A stretch of 64,000 nt of DNA from Paramacrobiotus metropolitanus (Eukaryota > Tardigrada > Eutardigrada > Parachela > Macrobiotidae): assembly GCF_019649055.1 (NCBI RefSeq), contig NW_026570375.1, positions 124,001 through 188,000 of the forward strand, read 5' to 3'. The notes beneath the pieces are model-generated. The model was given only the letters and a program-made list of their open reading frames with translations. It was not told the DNA's origin and did no database searches. The translations under genes were made by a program, and so were the position numbers. Position 1 is the first letter of the stretch. Each line of letters opens with the position of its first letter. Shown here in pieces: positions 13,574 to 26,932 of this stretch.

Positions 13574-14432
13574 GATAAACAGCTGTTTTTAGTTTCGGTT
13601 CAAGTCAGAATAATGAAACTCAAATTAGGCACTTGTTCTGCTAATTACGTATTGCGCACACTGCAAAGTAACCAGCAGATCGTCACACCAACAAGACAAA
13701 ATGTAAAAACTGCGAGCTGTCTGCTACACAAACATTTTTCTTACTGAAAGCTGAATTGTGAAGCACAGAAAAATAAAACTAACAACAAGTACACAGGGAA
13801 ACGATGATAAAGAATTACCGATCGGAATTAAAGATAACGCGCAGATAATGCATGTTGCTTCACCAGTGTACGTACAGCTCCAGCGCTTCTTTTTACACAC
13901 TTTTACAGCTGAGTTTTACTCGTGAAGTTGTGTTTCCGGTGACATGCCACACAGCACACAAGAAAGCCAGAAGGTTGCGATATGAATCAAAATACTTTAA
14001 AACGGAGCGTGCAGGAATGAGAAGATATTCAACACTAATATCGTCTACGGTAGAGAGACCAGAGACTGACCGCTGATCAGCAGCTTACTATAACTAATGT
14101 AAGCAGCGCCATCATTGATATAATTATGTGTTTTCATTATTACAAATTACAAAGTAATAAGCGATTTGTGATGGTAAAGGCAGATAATTAAAAAATAATT
14201 GTTTCTTCGATTTTTCAACATTAACCACTTTGTCAACTATAATATTTGTTAACCTGCAAAGTTTAGGTACGTTGCCCAGTCGCACCTTATATTCCAAAAA
14301 GCGTACAAATTTATGATTTTTCAATACTTTTACAACTTGTTCAAATTTTTTATGTAGCGGAAAAGTTTGAACGATTTATCTAATACAGATCTGTTTACGA
14401 CCCGAGCGTAGCAAGTTCTATTATAAATTCCA
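13574..14432. other. intergenic spacer K3-K4
   Basis: AT-rich spacer with no recognisable gene, RNA or long repeat. It presumably contains the K3 promoter and the K4 3' UTR. Confidence 0.5.
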
Positions 14433-16957
14433 TCACGCCGTGCCATTTGGTTTTTTTCCCGCTTCTAAGCTGTTCAAGTTCTTCATGCGAAAGGTCACGC
14501 ATGCAAACCCCGAGCGGGCTGTAGGTAACTGGGTGTCGGAAACCGTCCACGTATCGGACGCTTCGTCGTAATATTCAACAGAATTCAGGTCGCCTTTATC
14601 ATATCCACCCAAGACGTAAATTTTATTGCCCACGCAAGCCGCTCCGGTACTTTGCCGTTTTTTTATCATACCGCCTGAAAACAAATTCAGTCAGATAAAG
14701 TACCAATCAGGTAGTTCCCAAATGGCAAGTGCAGCAACGAGACGTTCAGTACGGTACTTTTTGTCAACCACTGATCGGTCTTGGTATCGTATGCTTCAAC
14801 GCAGGACAAACTCTGCCCTTGATTAGGTCCTCCACAAAAGAATCCACCTAAGAAGAAATTATTGGTATTTCTGGAAAGTGGAAACCGTCATCCTGACTTA
14901 CCGATTACGTAAATTAAACCACTTGGTCCGACGCATGCTGAGCACGAGTACCGTGCTGTCGGCATCTTCCCTAATTCCCTCCACGCATCATTCTTGGGAT
15001 CGTAAGACAGCGCGGTATCGGTGGCTGTATCACTAAACGTCCGTCCGCCAAACACATAAATCCGCCCATTAGACACCACCGTAGCGAAGTTGGCTAGCGC
15101 CGTCGGGAGGCTGGCCACAAACTGCCATTCACTGTGAAACGGAGGGTAGTGTAATCGGTAGTCGTAGCGTTCCATGCTCGCTTGATATCCATGCGTGTCA
15201 ACATATCCACCAATGGCGTAAATGTAACCGTTCAGATACGCTGCCCCGTGACACGCGCGCGGCGTCTGCATGCGTCCCATTGGCTCAAACTGGTCAGCGT
15301 AGGGATCGTATCGCACATTGGCGTGCAGCCAGAACTCGTTGTTCATGTAGCCGCCACTGAGGAAGACGTACTTGTCGTCCACGTTGACCACACCGTTGTC
15401 GGCGACGTTGACGAATACCGCGCTCTTCCAGCTATTCCACGACTTTTTTAATGGATCGAAGTACTCCACGCAGTTTGTATCGTTCAGGTTGTCTCCTTTT
15501 CCTCCAATCAAGCAAATCACGGTTGTTGTTCCTGAAGCAATTATTTAATATATTACATCCAAACGATACCGGCATTTTCTCGTGTAATTAACGCACTTAC
15601 CGAATAATTTCCGTGGATGATTTAAACATGCAGCAACTTCTTCGGTTCTCTCAGTTCCTGGATTTAATTGAGAAGTCGAAGAACCTGCTCCTTCTCCAGC
15701 AGGACGGTTTTTAACAGTCTCCAGCAGAGGCAGGAAATAATTTTGTTGGAATGCCCTATTTAGAAACGGCTGACGAATGCACTGCAGAATTGCGTACATT
15801 TGGGGTCGCCGTTCCTCGAGGTCATGATTAAACCATCGAACAACGATACTTAACACGTCCTCCTCATGCTCGACGCACAAGTCGTCGGCACTAATCAGTT
15901 CCACTAACTGCAAAAATAATACGAGTAACACAAAGGTCACGAATGATGTCAGCACGAGTATAATTAAATTAATGTTCCTTGCGCTATTCTACCTGTGCAA
16001 GCGTATTGCAGTGTTGTGCCATACTTTTACCGCGTATACTGTAATCAGCATTTTTGTACTTACTTTATCAGTGCTTAATTCTAAAAAGTCAGGGTTAGAG
16101 GAAGCCTCCATAAAATGTCGCAGAACCATGGCTTTGGCTTGTTTCATTAGATCGGGTTTATATATTTCGCACAGAGGGAAGCAGTACCGCTCCAGGCAGT
16201 TTTTGTCATCCAGAGTGCGCTCCAGAAAATCCCAACATGTGCTGACTAACGGAGCAATATCCAGGAAGTGTGCTGCGGCAAGAAGGGATAGGGCATTATC
16301 CTCGTCGATGCTGATGTCGGTAGCATAGATGTAGTCAATTATACTGCAAAGGTTACTGTTAACATATTAATCAAATTTAGATTGACAACCCGATTCTTTG
16401 GAACTCGGGCAAAAATGTCAACTTGTGTTACACATTTTTTGCAGTATACTGGATTGCGAAATTGTTGAATGTATAAAGCCTGGCAGTTCTTTTATATAGA
16501 GAAGGTAGGAATGAATTTGGTAAAATTAATGGTGAGTTATTTTTGTAAATGAACGTTAACCATTGACAGTTTACTAAGATCTACAAACGCTACTCGTAGT
16601 AAACAACCTGTTTAAATTTATATTTATCAAACCATATATCTTACTGCCACTAACGGCGAGACGCGACTGTACTCACGACTGTAAAATGGGAGCTGATACT
16701 TCCGGTAGTGGAACTACTTCCTCATGGCATTCCCTCAATCCGATGGTAAACATGGTACGGAAGAAGGTACTGTGAGCGCTGAGGATGAAACGGTGGCAAG
16801 GAATCGCGGCCGATGATTCTTCTTGCCCTTTTAAGATCACATCGCACAACACTCCACCGGTACGCAGACTGTTAATGACCCCGGCGAAGTGCTCACTGCC
16901 CATTCCGGTTCGCACTGAATAGCCGTCCACGGCCGATGTATTGTGCGTGGCTGCCAT
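14433..16957 (-). CDS. Kelch-like BTB-BACK-Kelch protein K4, complete
   Basis: Complete gene: exons 16677-16957, 16064-16343, 15601-15907, 14902-15531, 14758-14847 and 14433-14674 on the minus strand; 1830 nt, 609 residues. Intron positions and phases (2,0,1,1,1) are identical to K2, and the main Kelch exon is also exactly 630 nt, so K4 is the same lineage. The protein is clearly diverged: BTB has VLCDVILKGQEES and PCHRFILSAHS, BACK has LVELISADDL, and Kelch has MQTPRACHGAAYLNG and FGGRTFSDTATD. The exon at 14758 carries an extra Cys-Gly-Gly insert, and the C-terminus extends about ten residues beyond K2. ATG 16957 begins MAATHN and aligns with the MATxSVS start of the others. Likely Cul3 adaptor; the different Kelch loops imply a different substrate (inference). 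Confidence 0.92.
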
Positions 16958-17422
16958 AGGATATCCAACAACTGGAGGATATGGGCGACGAGACGTACTC
17001 TGGATCTCCTAGGGTTGTGGTTGACCTTTCGTTAAATATGTACTTATAACATACTAAACGGGAGCAGTAATAATTAGTTACTGCGAGCAGCTTTTGTTCT
17101 GTCATGACCATTCTGTCAAGAGTGTTTACAGCAGCGATTACAACGATTATAGCGAAAGCGATAAAGAGGTTATGATAAGGAATTAACGGCACACGAAATC
17201 AGCATTTACTGTCGGAGATAGTGATGGTGTTACCGACAATTACGCTAATCGTGAGATAAGTTGGAATACAAAAATAGTTATGTTTGACAAATTATGATTT
17301 GTCCAATTATAAGCTTAGATTTTGGCCTACGTGCTAAAAGGTCAGGGTTCATAAAGATGGGCGAGTTGGTGAATAATGTGATTTATACGTATAATAGTTC
17401 CATACGAGTAATGATTATGATA

Positions 17423-17472
17423 GCGCAAAGTGTACATGCACAATACGCGTATTGTGCATGCACACTTTGCGC
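17423..17472. repeat. 50-bp near-perfect palindrome
   Basis: The 25-base left arm starting GCGCAAAGTGTACATG is the reverse complement of the right arm, with one mismatch (A/G) and no spacer; the centre is ACGCGT. It can extrude a cruciform. Function unknown. Confidence 0.9.
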
Positions 17473-17474
17473 AA

Positions 17475-17496
17475 ACACAACACGTACGTGTTGTGT
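17475..17496. repeat. 22-bp perfect palindrome
   Basis: ACACAACACGT followed directly by its exact reverse complement, two bases after the larger palindrome. Confidence 0.9.
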
Positions 17497-18274
17497 AATG
17501 TGTACTAGCTAATATCAATTTTGTGGTTTGTTTAGTAAATGACAGCAGTCAGCAGACATATTTTTAATTATTGTATCGTGGTTTGTACGTGTATTGTATT
17601 GTGTATTGTAATTAATTACTTATTGTATTGTGTTTGTATTGTGTTATTAATAGAGTTGTAAGAAAGTTCGATAACATAGCGGCGACTGGAAAATATGAAA
17701 AATTTTGAGAGAGATTTATTGATAATTAGTTATATAATCAGCATTACAATCTTACTAACAGTTGTAAGTGTCAGCCGGAGCCACTCCGTTGTGTTTGTTT
17801 CACCGACTGCAAAAAAGGTGAAGAAATTGACACTATAGTAAATTATTGACTACAAAAATTAAAGGTTTGAAATACTCAGCACATTATAGTTGAAAAATTA
17901 GAACACAGTTGCCCTGAAAATTACATAAATAAAAAAATAGTAAAATTTAATAATTTTGATGTATACCGCTGAAGTATGATGCAACGATTTCTCGTACTTA
18001 CTCAACCGCGAAAAGTATAAACGTGCAATACAGCACTAATTTATAGAGGTGCAGCTGAGAATTTGAAGTATAAAATAAATATTAGTCGTCTATTATTATT
18101 TGCTTTTGACTGAGTGTAAAATTAATAATAATTTGTAAGTTATTTGTGACAGTTGTAACGAAAAGCAAATAACCGTGACACGGTGTTCAAACAGTTACAC
18201 CAGCGTTAATCGCCGGTTAGGCAGCTATACCGAACTGCCTCTTCACTAACAGCCGACACAGTACTAATAATTCA

Positions 18275-18347
18275 GCCCTTGTAGCTAAGTGGCTATAGCG
18301 CTGGCCTTCTAAGCCAGAGGTCGCGGGTTCGACCCCCGCCAAGGGTG
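18275..18347 (+). tRNA. tRNA-Arg (anticodon TCT)
   Basis: A 73-nt cloverleaf. The acceptor stem GCCCTTG pairs with CAAGGGT (one G-U pair) and the discriminator base is G. The D arm begins TAGCTAAGTGG, matching the internal A box. The anticodon stem CTGGC/GCCAG closes the loop CTTCTAA with anticodon TCT, reading AGA. The T arm is GCGGG-TTCGACC-CCCGC and serves as the B box. No intron and no encoded CCA. A T-rich run (GTTTTTTC) right after the gene fits an RNA polymerase III terminator. Confidence 0.97.
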
Positions 18348-18357
18348 GTTTTTTCTT
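18348..18357 (+). terminator. Pol III oligo-T terminator of tRNA-Arg
   Basis: A run of six T directly after the tRNA discriminator region, the usual Pol III stop signal. Confidence 0.75.
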
Positions 18358-18754
18358 TTTTCTTGTGGAAACACTTCATTTACGGTTTCTACTACATCAC
18401 GTGATCCTTTCCTAAGCAAATCTGGATAACAAAAAAGGAAAACATGCTAATGCAAACGCCTACGAACGCCTACGACGCACGCTAATTGCAAACGCTGTCA
18501 TAAGATTCGCGACACGTATTCCGTAGCCGTCAACGCACCGAACGATCTGTTTTTATTGCTTGTATACATGGTTGTTAATAAAACCTTCACCGCCGCTGCA
18601 TAGAAATCCCAGCCAGTGTCCGAACAAAGTTAACCAAAAAACAAAAACCAGCCGAGACAAAGAAAAATAATTCGCTCTGTACAAACAGGATTTCGTGCGT
18701 AATTCTGCATACAAATATTCCCCCGCTCATTATCCCCTGCCCCCTGGGTGGCGA

Positions 18755-21700
18755 CTAGTAGGGATGGTTCTGCTCCTGCTTAATAAACCCGCCCGCCCCG
18801 TACCCGAACCCCCCGGCATCGGGGGGCGACACCGGGGTAATCGCGCCACTGGCGGCACTCCCCGCGCTGCCCGGCGGGTTCCCGAAGGCCGCGAAGAACT
18901 CCGCCGTCAGACTGTTCATGGGGCTGGGCGTGGCCAGGGGCGTGCGCAGGCGTTTGTGGTACTCGTCGGTCTCCACTTCCAGGGCGATCTGGCGGAGATC
19001 GCGCGTGGGGGACTGGATGAGCTTGTAGAGGAAGGTGTCGAAGGGGAGGGTGGGAAAGAGTTGGGAGAAGAAGAGCGGCTCCAGGCACTTGAGACCGATA
19101 CTGCGCAGGGACGGCAGGCGGAGGAGGAGCTTGGCGAAGCGCGACAGGTCGGTGGGGTGGTGCTGCTGGCAGTGCTCTTCCAGGGCGCTGTATAGCAGCT
19201 CCCGGCAGGCTTCGATGCGGTCCGCATTGGACAGGCCTTTGGCGTCTGTGTGCCGGGAAATATAAATAATTTCAAGTTTCAACATTAACTGATTTTCCAG
19301 CTAACTGCTGGTTTTAAGGGTTTATTATAATACGTTCTAGATGCTACTGCAATTAATTTTAAAATATACAATTTAATAATATTTAAAAACAAATATATAA
19401 AAAATAAATACAATTTAAATTACTTTAACAAAAATCAGTAATACAGTTATACAATTATTTTATATACTTAGGTAAATATTATAAAAATAAGCAATTCTTT
19501 TTCTAACAATCGGAAATGCCAATAATTATGGAGATTTTCTGTAATACCTGGATTGAAAAGGATAATCCCGCGCAGGCACGCCAACTCGTAGTTGTCCACG
19601 CGGAGTTCGGACATCTTGGCGATCAGTTCACTGGACATTCGCTCAATGAGACCACTGAGCCCGAATAAATGCGCCTGACTGGGCGTAATACACATCCCGG
19701 TGGACAGGACCAGTCCGTGAGCAACACCGGCAAATACAGCACGCGCACCCATCGCCGACAGATGCAGCTCATTCCAGCCTAAAAAATAACCGAAAATTCA
19801 TACATCACAAATCAAAAATTCATGCAGCGCGGCAAACTGTCAGAAAATCGGTGAATTAACGAAACCATACATAAAATTAAAATTACCAAACTGAAATCTG
19901 GAGCATTTTGATTCGCAATTTTAATGCTCATTATAAAAAGGCAATCAAAGTAAGTACAGTCATTAATTTGCATTCAATAATTATTTATTGATATATTTGT
20001 CTTTTTCATATATTCAGTAATTATTTTTAATTTTATATAACAAGTATCAGTGATCGTATTAATCAGGAAAAATGCCGGTTATTATGTTGAAATACGAGAC
20101 TTCATTCGTCTGTTAAGCAAAATACCGGTGATTCACTGTTTACCCAATTATTCATTAACTAACTGACCGCATTTGATGAGGGCCACCTGGTCGCTGAGCG
20201 GCATCTCGCCGATGAGCGGGCACATGCGCGCATACTGCGCGGCCTGGTGCAGCTCCCGCTCGCAGACCTCCACCAGCTGGCGGTTGGCTTCCGGCTGGTG
20301 CAGGGTGGCCGTCAGCAGCGCCAGATCCAGCGGGCGCACCTGCGCGCCCTCCTGCTCGTGCAGGAAGGAGCCCAGCATGATGGAGTCGGCGGCCAGCAGT
20401 TTGTCCACACTGAAGTCCGCCCGGCTGATGCGCTGCTGCTGCTCCAGGGGTTCACCGTCGGGGTGGCGCTGGTGGCCCGCTCCGACTCGCTGTCGTTGCT
20501 GGCCGTACTGCTCATGTGCAGGGCGCTGCCGGCGCGCGCTGCCTTGGAACGCTGGCGTTCCTCTTGGACGGCTGCAATAAATGATCATATTTGTTTATTG
20601 AACCGTTTATCGTCGTTTTATTCTTTATCATCTTTTAAAAATCTGTTCCGGAAATTTATATTTTCTTCGGTATGCATACAGATATCAACGACAGTGAAGA
20701 TGTACCACACAACATAACTATGACAATTTATAATCACAGAATAAACAAACACAGAATTTTATAAGTAAAATAAATAACTGTACGATATGTTAGTTAATAT
20801 AAAAAAACAGCAAACACGGGCTTACAACATCCCGATTTAACCGAGATAAAAGCGTTATGAAATCGCTCTTTCAATATCAGACATTGAACCGACCCTTACG
20901 GAAATTCTCCGTAATCTGTGACCTGGCATCGAAAGCCAAAATTGACTAGTCTAACCTTGAAAGTTGAAACCATCACAGCGTACAGTTATTCCCAGAATAC
21001 AGACAGTTTATTTTGTTACAGTAATTTCGGCTGGTCGTTTAACAATTAAATTAAGGTACTATCTCAGTATACCTAAAGTTTCGTAAGTGGTTTATTTTAA
21101 TAAGATATTATCATCATTAGTCGGCAACATTTCAGTTAGATAACAGTCTATTACGTTTATCCGCAACCGAAATCAGACAGTACAAAAAACCGACCAAAGT
21201 CCACACGTCATTCAATTCGAAATTCCAAGTCCATCAAACGGCTTATCGCATAAAATGCGGCATAATGGACTTTAAATGCTCCTCTTTCAAATCTCAATTT
21301 TCTATTTGCTGTAGCGCCATAAAAAAGAGAAATGTCACAACTGTCAGTCATCTTCCACAGAAAACACAGCGCTACAATTTTATAATCAATCCACTTCTAT
21401 TAAGAATTATTATCAGATTATTTTATGTTATTTAAAAAAAAATCTAGCGTTATATTTTGAAAAACAATCTGCGTTACAATTTTATAATTAAATTTATTGC
21501 AAAATAATTATTCATGTATTTCCCAGTTTAGTTATTAATAATCTCTTATTTTATTTCTCCAAGTGATAGTAAAATTATGGAAAGGGTTCAGGAAGCTTAG
21601 TAAGCATCGTCAGGCAGTTTTTATTTGGTGTGCGTGTGCAGCCACACCGCGGCACTTCCGGGCCAAGAGGAAGTGGCCCACAGCGCGCGGCGTGCATTAG

Positions 21701-24700
21701 CATACAGCACGTGTACTCAACGGCGACATGATCAGTATTCATAACCGGGTCTGCATAAAATACCCGTATACACCGATCGATTGATCAGCAGCATGCACGC
21801 GGCAATAACAATCATAAATGTGCTGTACCTTCACGTCGCATGCCCATCTGCAGGCATTTCTCATAGCGGCAGTACTGACAGCGGTTCCGCTGGCGTTTGT
21901 CCACCAGACAGTTGCGATCTTCGCGGCACGCGTACGTTAGCTCCTTCCGCACTGTCCGCTTGAAGAAGCCCTTGCATCCTTCGCAGCTGCAATCAAAACT
22001 TCATTTATTAACGCCACTGCGCGGTAAAATGAACAAAATTTGAAGCGTGAAAATGTCTTTCCGCTCATCATTCAATACGGAAAAATCAACAGAATTATTT
22101 CACTTTAATTATTAAAGAAATTATCATAACTAAAAAGGCACTGCAGACTAAAACATAAAATTTTAAAAAAAATTTGGTTGTTATTATTTTAACGTTAAAT
22201 TTTAACTATGAGTAGCATGACGGCGCTTGCACTTTTTGCTTTTTTGATGGCTATTTTCTTTCAAAGCACAAATTTTTAAAAAAAAATTAGAAGATGTCAA
22301 ATATTGATAGCAGAATTTTTCATCATTGTGAATTTATTATTAACTTTATTATTAACATCGAAGTCGAGCACCACTCATATCCACTGCACTACAACTGCCA
22401 TATTTGATTGGGCATATCGAAGTTCTGCACGTTGTCGACAAAAACGTAAGTTCAAGCACTGTACATATTCGGTATTCCCATTATTTTTAATGCATGTTTA
22501 GTTGCTCACAAAAATGTTCTTATTAAAAAATTATTATTAATATTATTATATTAATTTAGAATATGCAGCAATCCAGCAGAAACCTGGGAAAAATTCTTTT
22601 GTGCTCCTTATTACATATATCGAGCAATCACTACGCAAAGTCGCAAAGTACACTGCGGTATGGCTTCAGCGTTGTAGTAAAAAAAATTACTCGGCAAATT
22701 CTTTATGACTAACGAAACAAAAAGGCCTCGTTTTCAATCAAGCGTTCAACCGGCTAACAAAGGCCGTTTTACGGATGAGTAAGCTGTTTCCGCCGGAACA
22801 ACCACGTCCTGCACGCTGCTGCTGTATGTGTATGATTGCTCGTATAATTAGATTTTCGCTTCTCACACACCATCCTGTCACGTACATATATAAAAGTCTC
22901 CTAGTCTGTCATGTTTTTTTCCAGGCCAACGTTGGACCCCGCGGGCCAATCATGCGGCCGTAAAATGCCGCACTGCATTCCAGACCGCTTTTTGTACCGC
23001 GCACTGGCTTCAAACGCTGCAGTTAAGACGATTAAGGAAGGCTTTTTGTCAAGGTGTAAATATCGGCTATATAAATCGTTTACAATAAAAATTGATATGT
23101 CTTCGTCTGTTTAACGGGCATGCCGGAAACGTGATCGGTGCGGTATTATGCAATGGATTGAGCGTGACAGGACGAAGGACGAAAACCGCCGATCGCATTA
23201 TTTATTTTCCATAAGTTCGGTGATACTTGTTTTTTTATTTTTGCAAGCAATTATACTGAACAGAAAAATTCCCAAAATAATTGTCAAAATTCTGATAATA
23301 AATTCCATTTAAGCACTGTAAATTCTGTCATCATCGGATTTACAAAATATATAAATTATATATTAAAATTAAAATATTAAATATATAGAACTTTTTAAAA
23401 GAATAGTAGAATAAACAAACGAATTTCTAAAGAATTTTTTATTATTACACCAAGCAATTTAATTTTTAAATTGTAGGATTAGCATGATCGAAGCTCAAAT
23501 TTTAAACATACTCCGAGTGCAATTCTCCAAAATTGCTCCTTAATTTCTGCAGTATGTCAAATGTCACTTTCTAGTCATGGTGAAATTTTTCAGGAATGCA
23601 TGTTGCGCATATAAATCAATTAACAGCCACATTTTTGCGCTCACACGCACATCCACACGCGATGTCAATAAAAGCAGATCTCGGTAAACACATTCGGCAA
23701 TCTGGTGAGAACGCAGGCTCTTTTCGAAAACCAAACCGTTCGTTTGCACATGTTCCCATAATAAACAGTCACAAATTTTGTACAGCAAGTTGTACAGTCT
23801 GTAAACAGAAAAAGCCTTTTCAAAGAATTGAAAATCTTCAGTTTTTCAATTCTGGCATAACTGTGAAATATAAAAAAAATTCAAAAAATTCATTGTAATG
23901 TTTTCCAGTATTTGTCTAATATCAGTCGCATCCCACCATGAGCTATATTTTTTAATGTAATCTAACTGTCTTCTAACTGCTGTTAAAATTAAGTTTTAAT
24001 GCTACTTTAAATAATGTATTTTTCTATTGACTTCGGAAATTAATTACAAATTCAAATTCCCATAATTTTCATATATTAAAGATTAAAGCCTAGTCGTACG
24101 AATAGCAGTATGTTGTGCAATTTATTTAAAAAAACAGAAACTAATTCAGAAAATCAGTCGATTAAAATAAATTTTAATGCTATTTATAATATTTTTCTAT
24201 CGCCTTCAGAAGTTAATTACAAATTTAAATTCCCACAACTTTCATTTATTAAAACCCCAAGTTTTTCGGGAAATTCCTCCTCGCCTTCGTCGGCCGTACA
24301 TCTCAGAATTTCAACGACACACACGCACACAAGACAGCGCGCCGCTCGACGCGGGGACTGGAAATTCCAGCTGAGGCCAGCAGAAAAAAATCCAGACCGG
24401 TTTTTAAGGAACAAGTGACAATCTACCGGCAGTTCGCTTACTTTTTCTAACCACACTGAAGCACTCTTTCTCTGTGTTTGGATCATCTCTCTTGCAGCGG
24501 GCGTTCTGCTTGCGCAACCTGTACGCCGGTGAACACGACGGCCGTAAAAATGATAAACCTGTTCAGTTATGCGCCGAGCGCGGTCTGACTCATTTCCATA
24601 GACATCATGTGCGCCGCTAATTATCAATTCCACCTATTCAAACGCACTGGAGAGATCTCGCTCGTAAACACGTCGTTTAAGTGTTCAGTTTACAACCGCG

Positions 24701-26932
24701 TACGCGAAATATCGATATCGGTGCGGTGGCCTTTATTTTCATTCTCATCACATGAATAATTTTTCCGGCGTGGATTGTTGGTTTGTGTGCCGACGAAGAG
24801 AGCAGCTCCGATCAAAAAATGAATTATAAAAATTAGGGAAAAACATTTACCAATACCACAAATTATTTCAAGCCGATTTTAAATTCTAAAAAAAGCAGAA
24901 TAATCTAAAATTCAATTAATTTCCACGGAAGTCAGTGAAATTTCACATAAAAATTGAACAGAAAACAATACATAATAATTACAAGAATGAAAATACAAAT
25001 CAAGCCAAAACGATTTACAAATAACACAAATTATTTCAAGCCAATCTGAATTTTAAAAAAAAAGCGCAGCTCGATTAATTTCCACTAACAGCTGCGGAAA
25101 TCTATAACAAATCCGTAATTTCATAAAAAAAATTGAACAGGTCAACATATAACAATCACCTAATAAAATGCAAAATTATATTCAGCCTATTAAATATAAT
25201 TTTAAAAAATGCCGAAGAAAATAAGCGGTGTGCGGTAATATATGGGAAATTAACACTGACAGGCCTAACCGTCAACTGTCACGGACACTTCGTTCCAGCG
25301 TGCCGTTTCTGCGTGTTTCCTAAATGTTTGCCATGGCTAACGGATCGCTACGGAATCGCCTACTAATACTCTACTCTTAATTCAATATGCACACTATCGC
25401 CAAGAATAACCCGCCACTGTAAACAATCCGCATTAAAAATAAAGCCTTCGACGCAACAGATAAAACGGTCCCGCTCTCAGCTGTGAGGATAAGAAGAGTA
25501 AAGATGCGAAAATGACGACGTTTATCGCGATTCCCACCATTGCCCAAACAAAACCATTCAGTTCCTACGCACTGTAATTATTAAAAACTGATAATAGTTC
25601 CGCTAATTTCACAACCAAAGTCTACTAAAAAATTAAATGCGCTGTTTCACAATAAACGTCAATTTTCAATTTATCATCAGATTTTTTCGTGTTGTCTCAA
25701 TAGGTATTTAATGACGCACACTTCCTTTATTTGCAGTTGCTAACATTGACTTTCAGCTGTAAAAACCTTTGCTCACGAAGCGAATTACACCCGATAAATC
25801 CATAAAATATCAATGCTACTACGTCGATAAATTTTTCTCGTAAAATCATTCAATTTTAGTATTTGTCAACGACTGCGCGATTTGACTGGGGCAATAAAAA
25901 CAAATAAATATTATTTCAAGAACAAATAACAAACCGAACCGGTCCTGAACACAATTAACGTCAACACAATCAATTCATTTCCGAAGTGGTACTATTTTCA
26001 GTATTTTTTACAATCTTAGTTCATGTGTCAATAAATTTATTAAAATCTAGCCTAGAAATTAAGCCGCGCACTCGCACAACAAAATAATTAACAGCATGCA
26101 TCAATAATTAATTACTTGCCGTTATTTCCGGCATGCGACGGAAGCGTCACGGCGTAATATTAAATTTCGAAAAATCTGATATCTACATCTAATTTAAATT
26201 AAATTATTAAGAAATAGACCAACCGCAAAAACAAATAATGAGGGTTCTACTCAAATGTGAAAATTCGATAGCACATTGGATAATTTAATTCAAAAATAAA
26301 ATACTAAACTATTTATTATTCACTACTTATTATTCACTTTAAGTGAATTTAATATTTTATTTGATAATTAAATTAACGAAAAAATTGAGAAATGAATAGC
26401 AAGTACCAGAGTAGGGAAAAAAATACTAAATAAGAAATTAAAGTATGCCAAAATTAACGGAATAAAATTATTACGCAATCGCCAAGACCCACCTGTAGAC
26501 GCCGTAATGTTTCCCGGACGCCCGGTCCCCACAGATGGCGCACAAATGTTTGGACATGGATAGCGGATGATGCGGTGGAAATCCCTGATTACTGCCCGGT
26601 CCCGTGGGACTGGTCGTACCACCGGAGGACGTGGCTGCCGACGACGGGGGTGGCGCAGCGCTGGTGCCCTGACCCGGGGGTTGGTGTTGCATAACGTGTG
26701 ACGATGGCGACGACGAGGGCGGTAGGACTGGCGGCAGCAGCTGACTGGGCACAAATAAATCACCACTACTCAACCGTCTCAACAGATCCTCCCCATCATC
26801 GGCCCGGTCGCTATCCGACGAGCTGATGGGTGAATGGTGCAGCGGCGGGGCGGTGCGCGCGGGATACGGCGGGGGCGTGGGGAAGGCGGGGGTCTCCAAG
26901 GGGAAGGGGGAGAAATTATTCATAGGGAGCAC
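18755..26932 (-). CDS. RXR: Retinoid X receptor / ultraspiracle nuclear receptor
   Basis: Ligand-regulated nuclear transcription factor and usual heterodimer partner of other receptors. Exons: 26493-26932, 21829-21986, 20168-20571, 19548-19778 and 18755-19245. Exon 1 has a Ser/Pro-rich A/B region and the first zinc finger ([16 protein letters not shown]). Exon 2 has the P box [10 protein letters not shown] and second finger ([15 protein letters not shown]). Exons 3-5 hold hinge and ligand domain, with WNEL, the conserved helix-5 Arg of GARAVF and FNPDAKGLSN across a junction. Helix 12 reads [11 protein letters not shown], so the usual AF-2 Glu is Lys. A Gly/Pro-rich tail ends NHPY. Exons total 1724 nt, one short of a frame. 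The break is at a CCCC run (20447-20450) in the hinge, where an extra C would join two good frames. Probably a sequence error or strain lesion. Intron 1 is 4.5 kb. Confidence 0.95.
21987..26492 (-). other. first intron of RXR, 4.5 kb
   Basis: Long AT-rich intron splitting the DNA-binding domain between its two zinc fingers, at the typical nuclear-receptor splice site (YS/CEGCKG). I see no nested gene or mobile element. Confidence 0.7.

Larger units (their letters stand above)
16958..18274. other. intergenic region K4 to tRNA
   Basis: No gene. It contains two back-to-back palindromes (17423-17496) and, at about 17570-17650, a run of degenerate TATTGTGT/TGTATTG words. Otherwise it is AT-rich without visible structure. 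Confidence 0.55.

Noticed and set aside
18695-19195. Long Gly/Arg-rich plus-strand open frame
   Set aside because: Antisense shadow of the GC-rich last RXR exon; no conserved features.
20148-20588. Continuous minus-strand frame through the whole RXR hinge exon
   Set aside because: Its first third ([14 protein letters not shown]) is not receptor-like; the conserved VQEERQRSK sequence is in another frame, so a one-base gap is the better reading.
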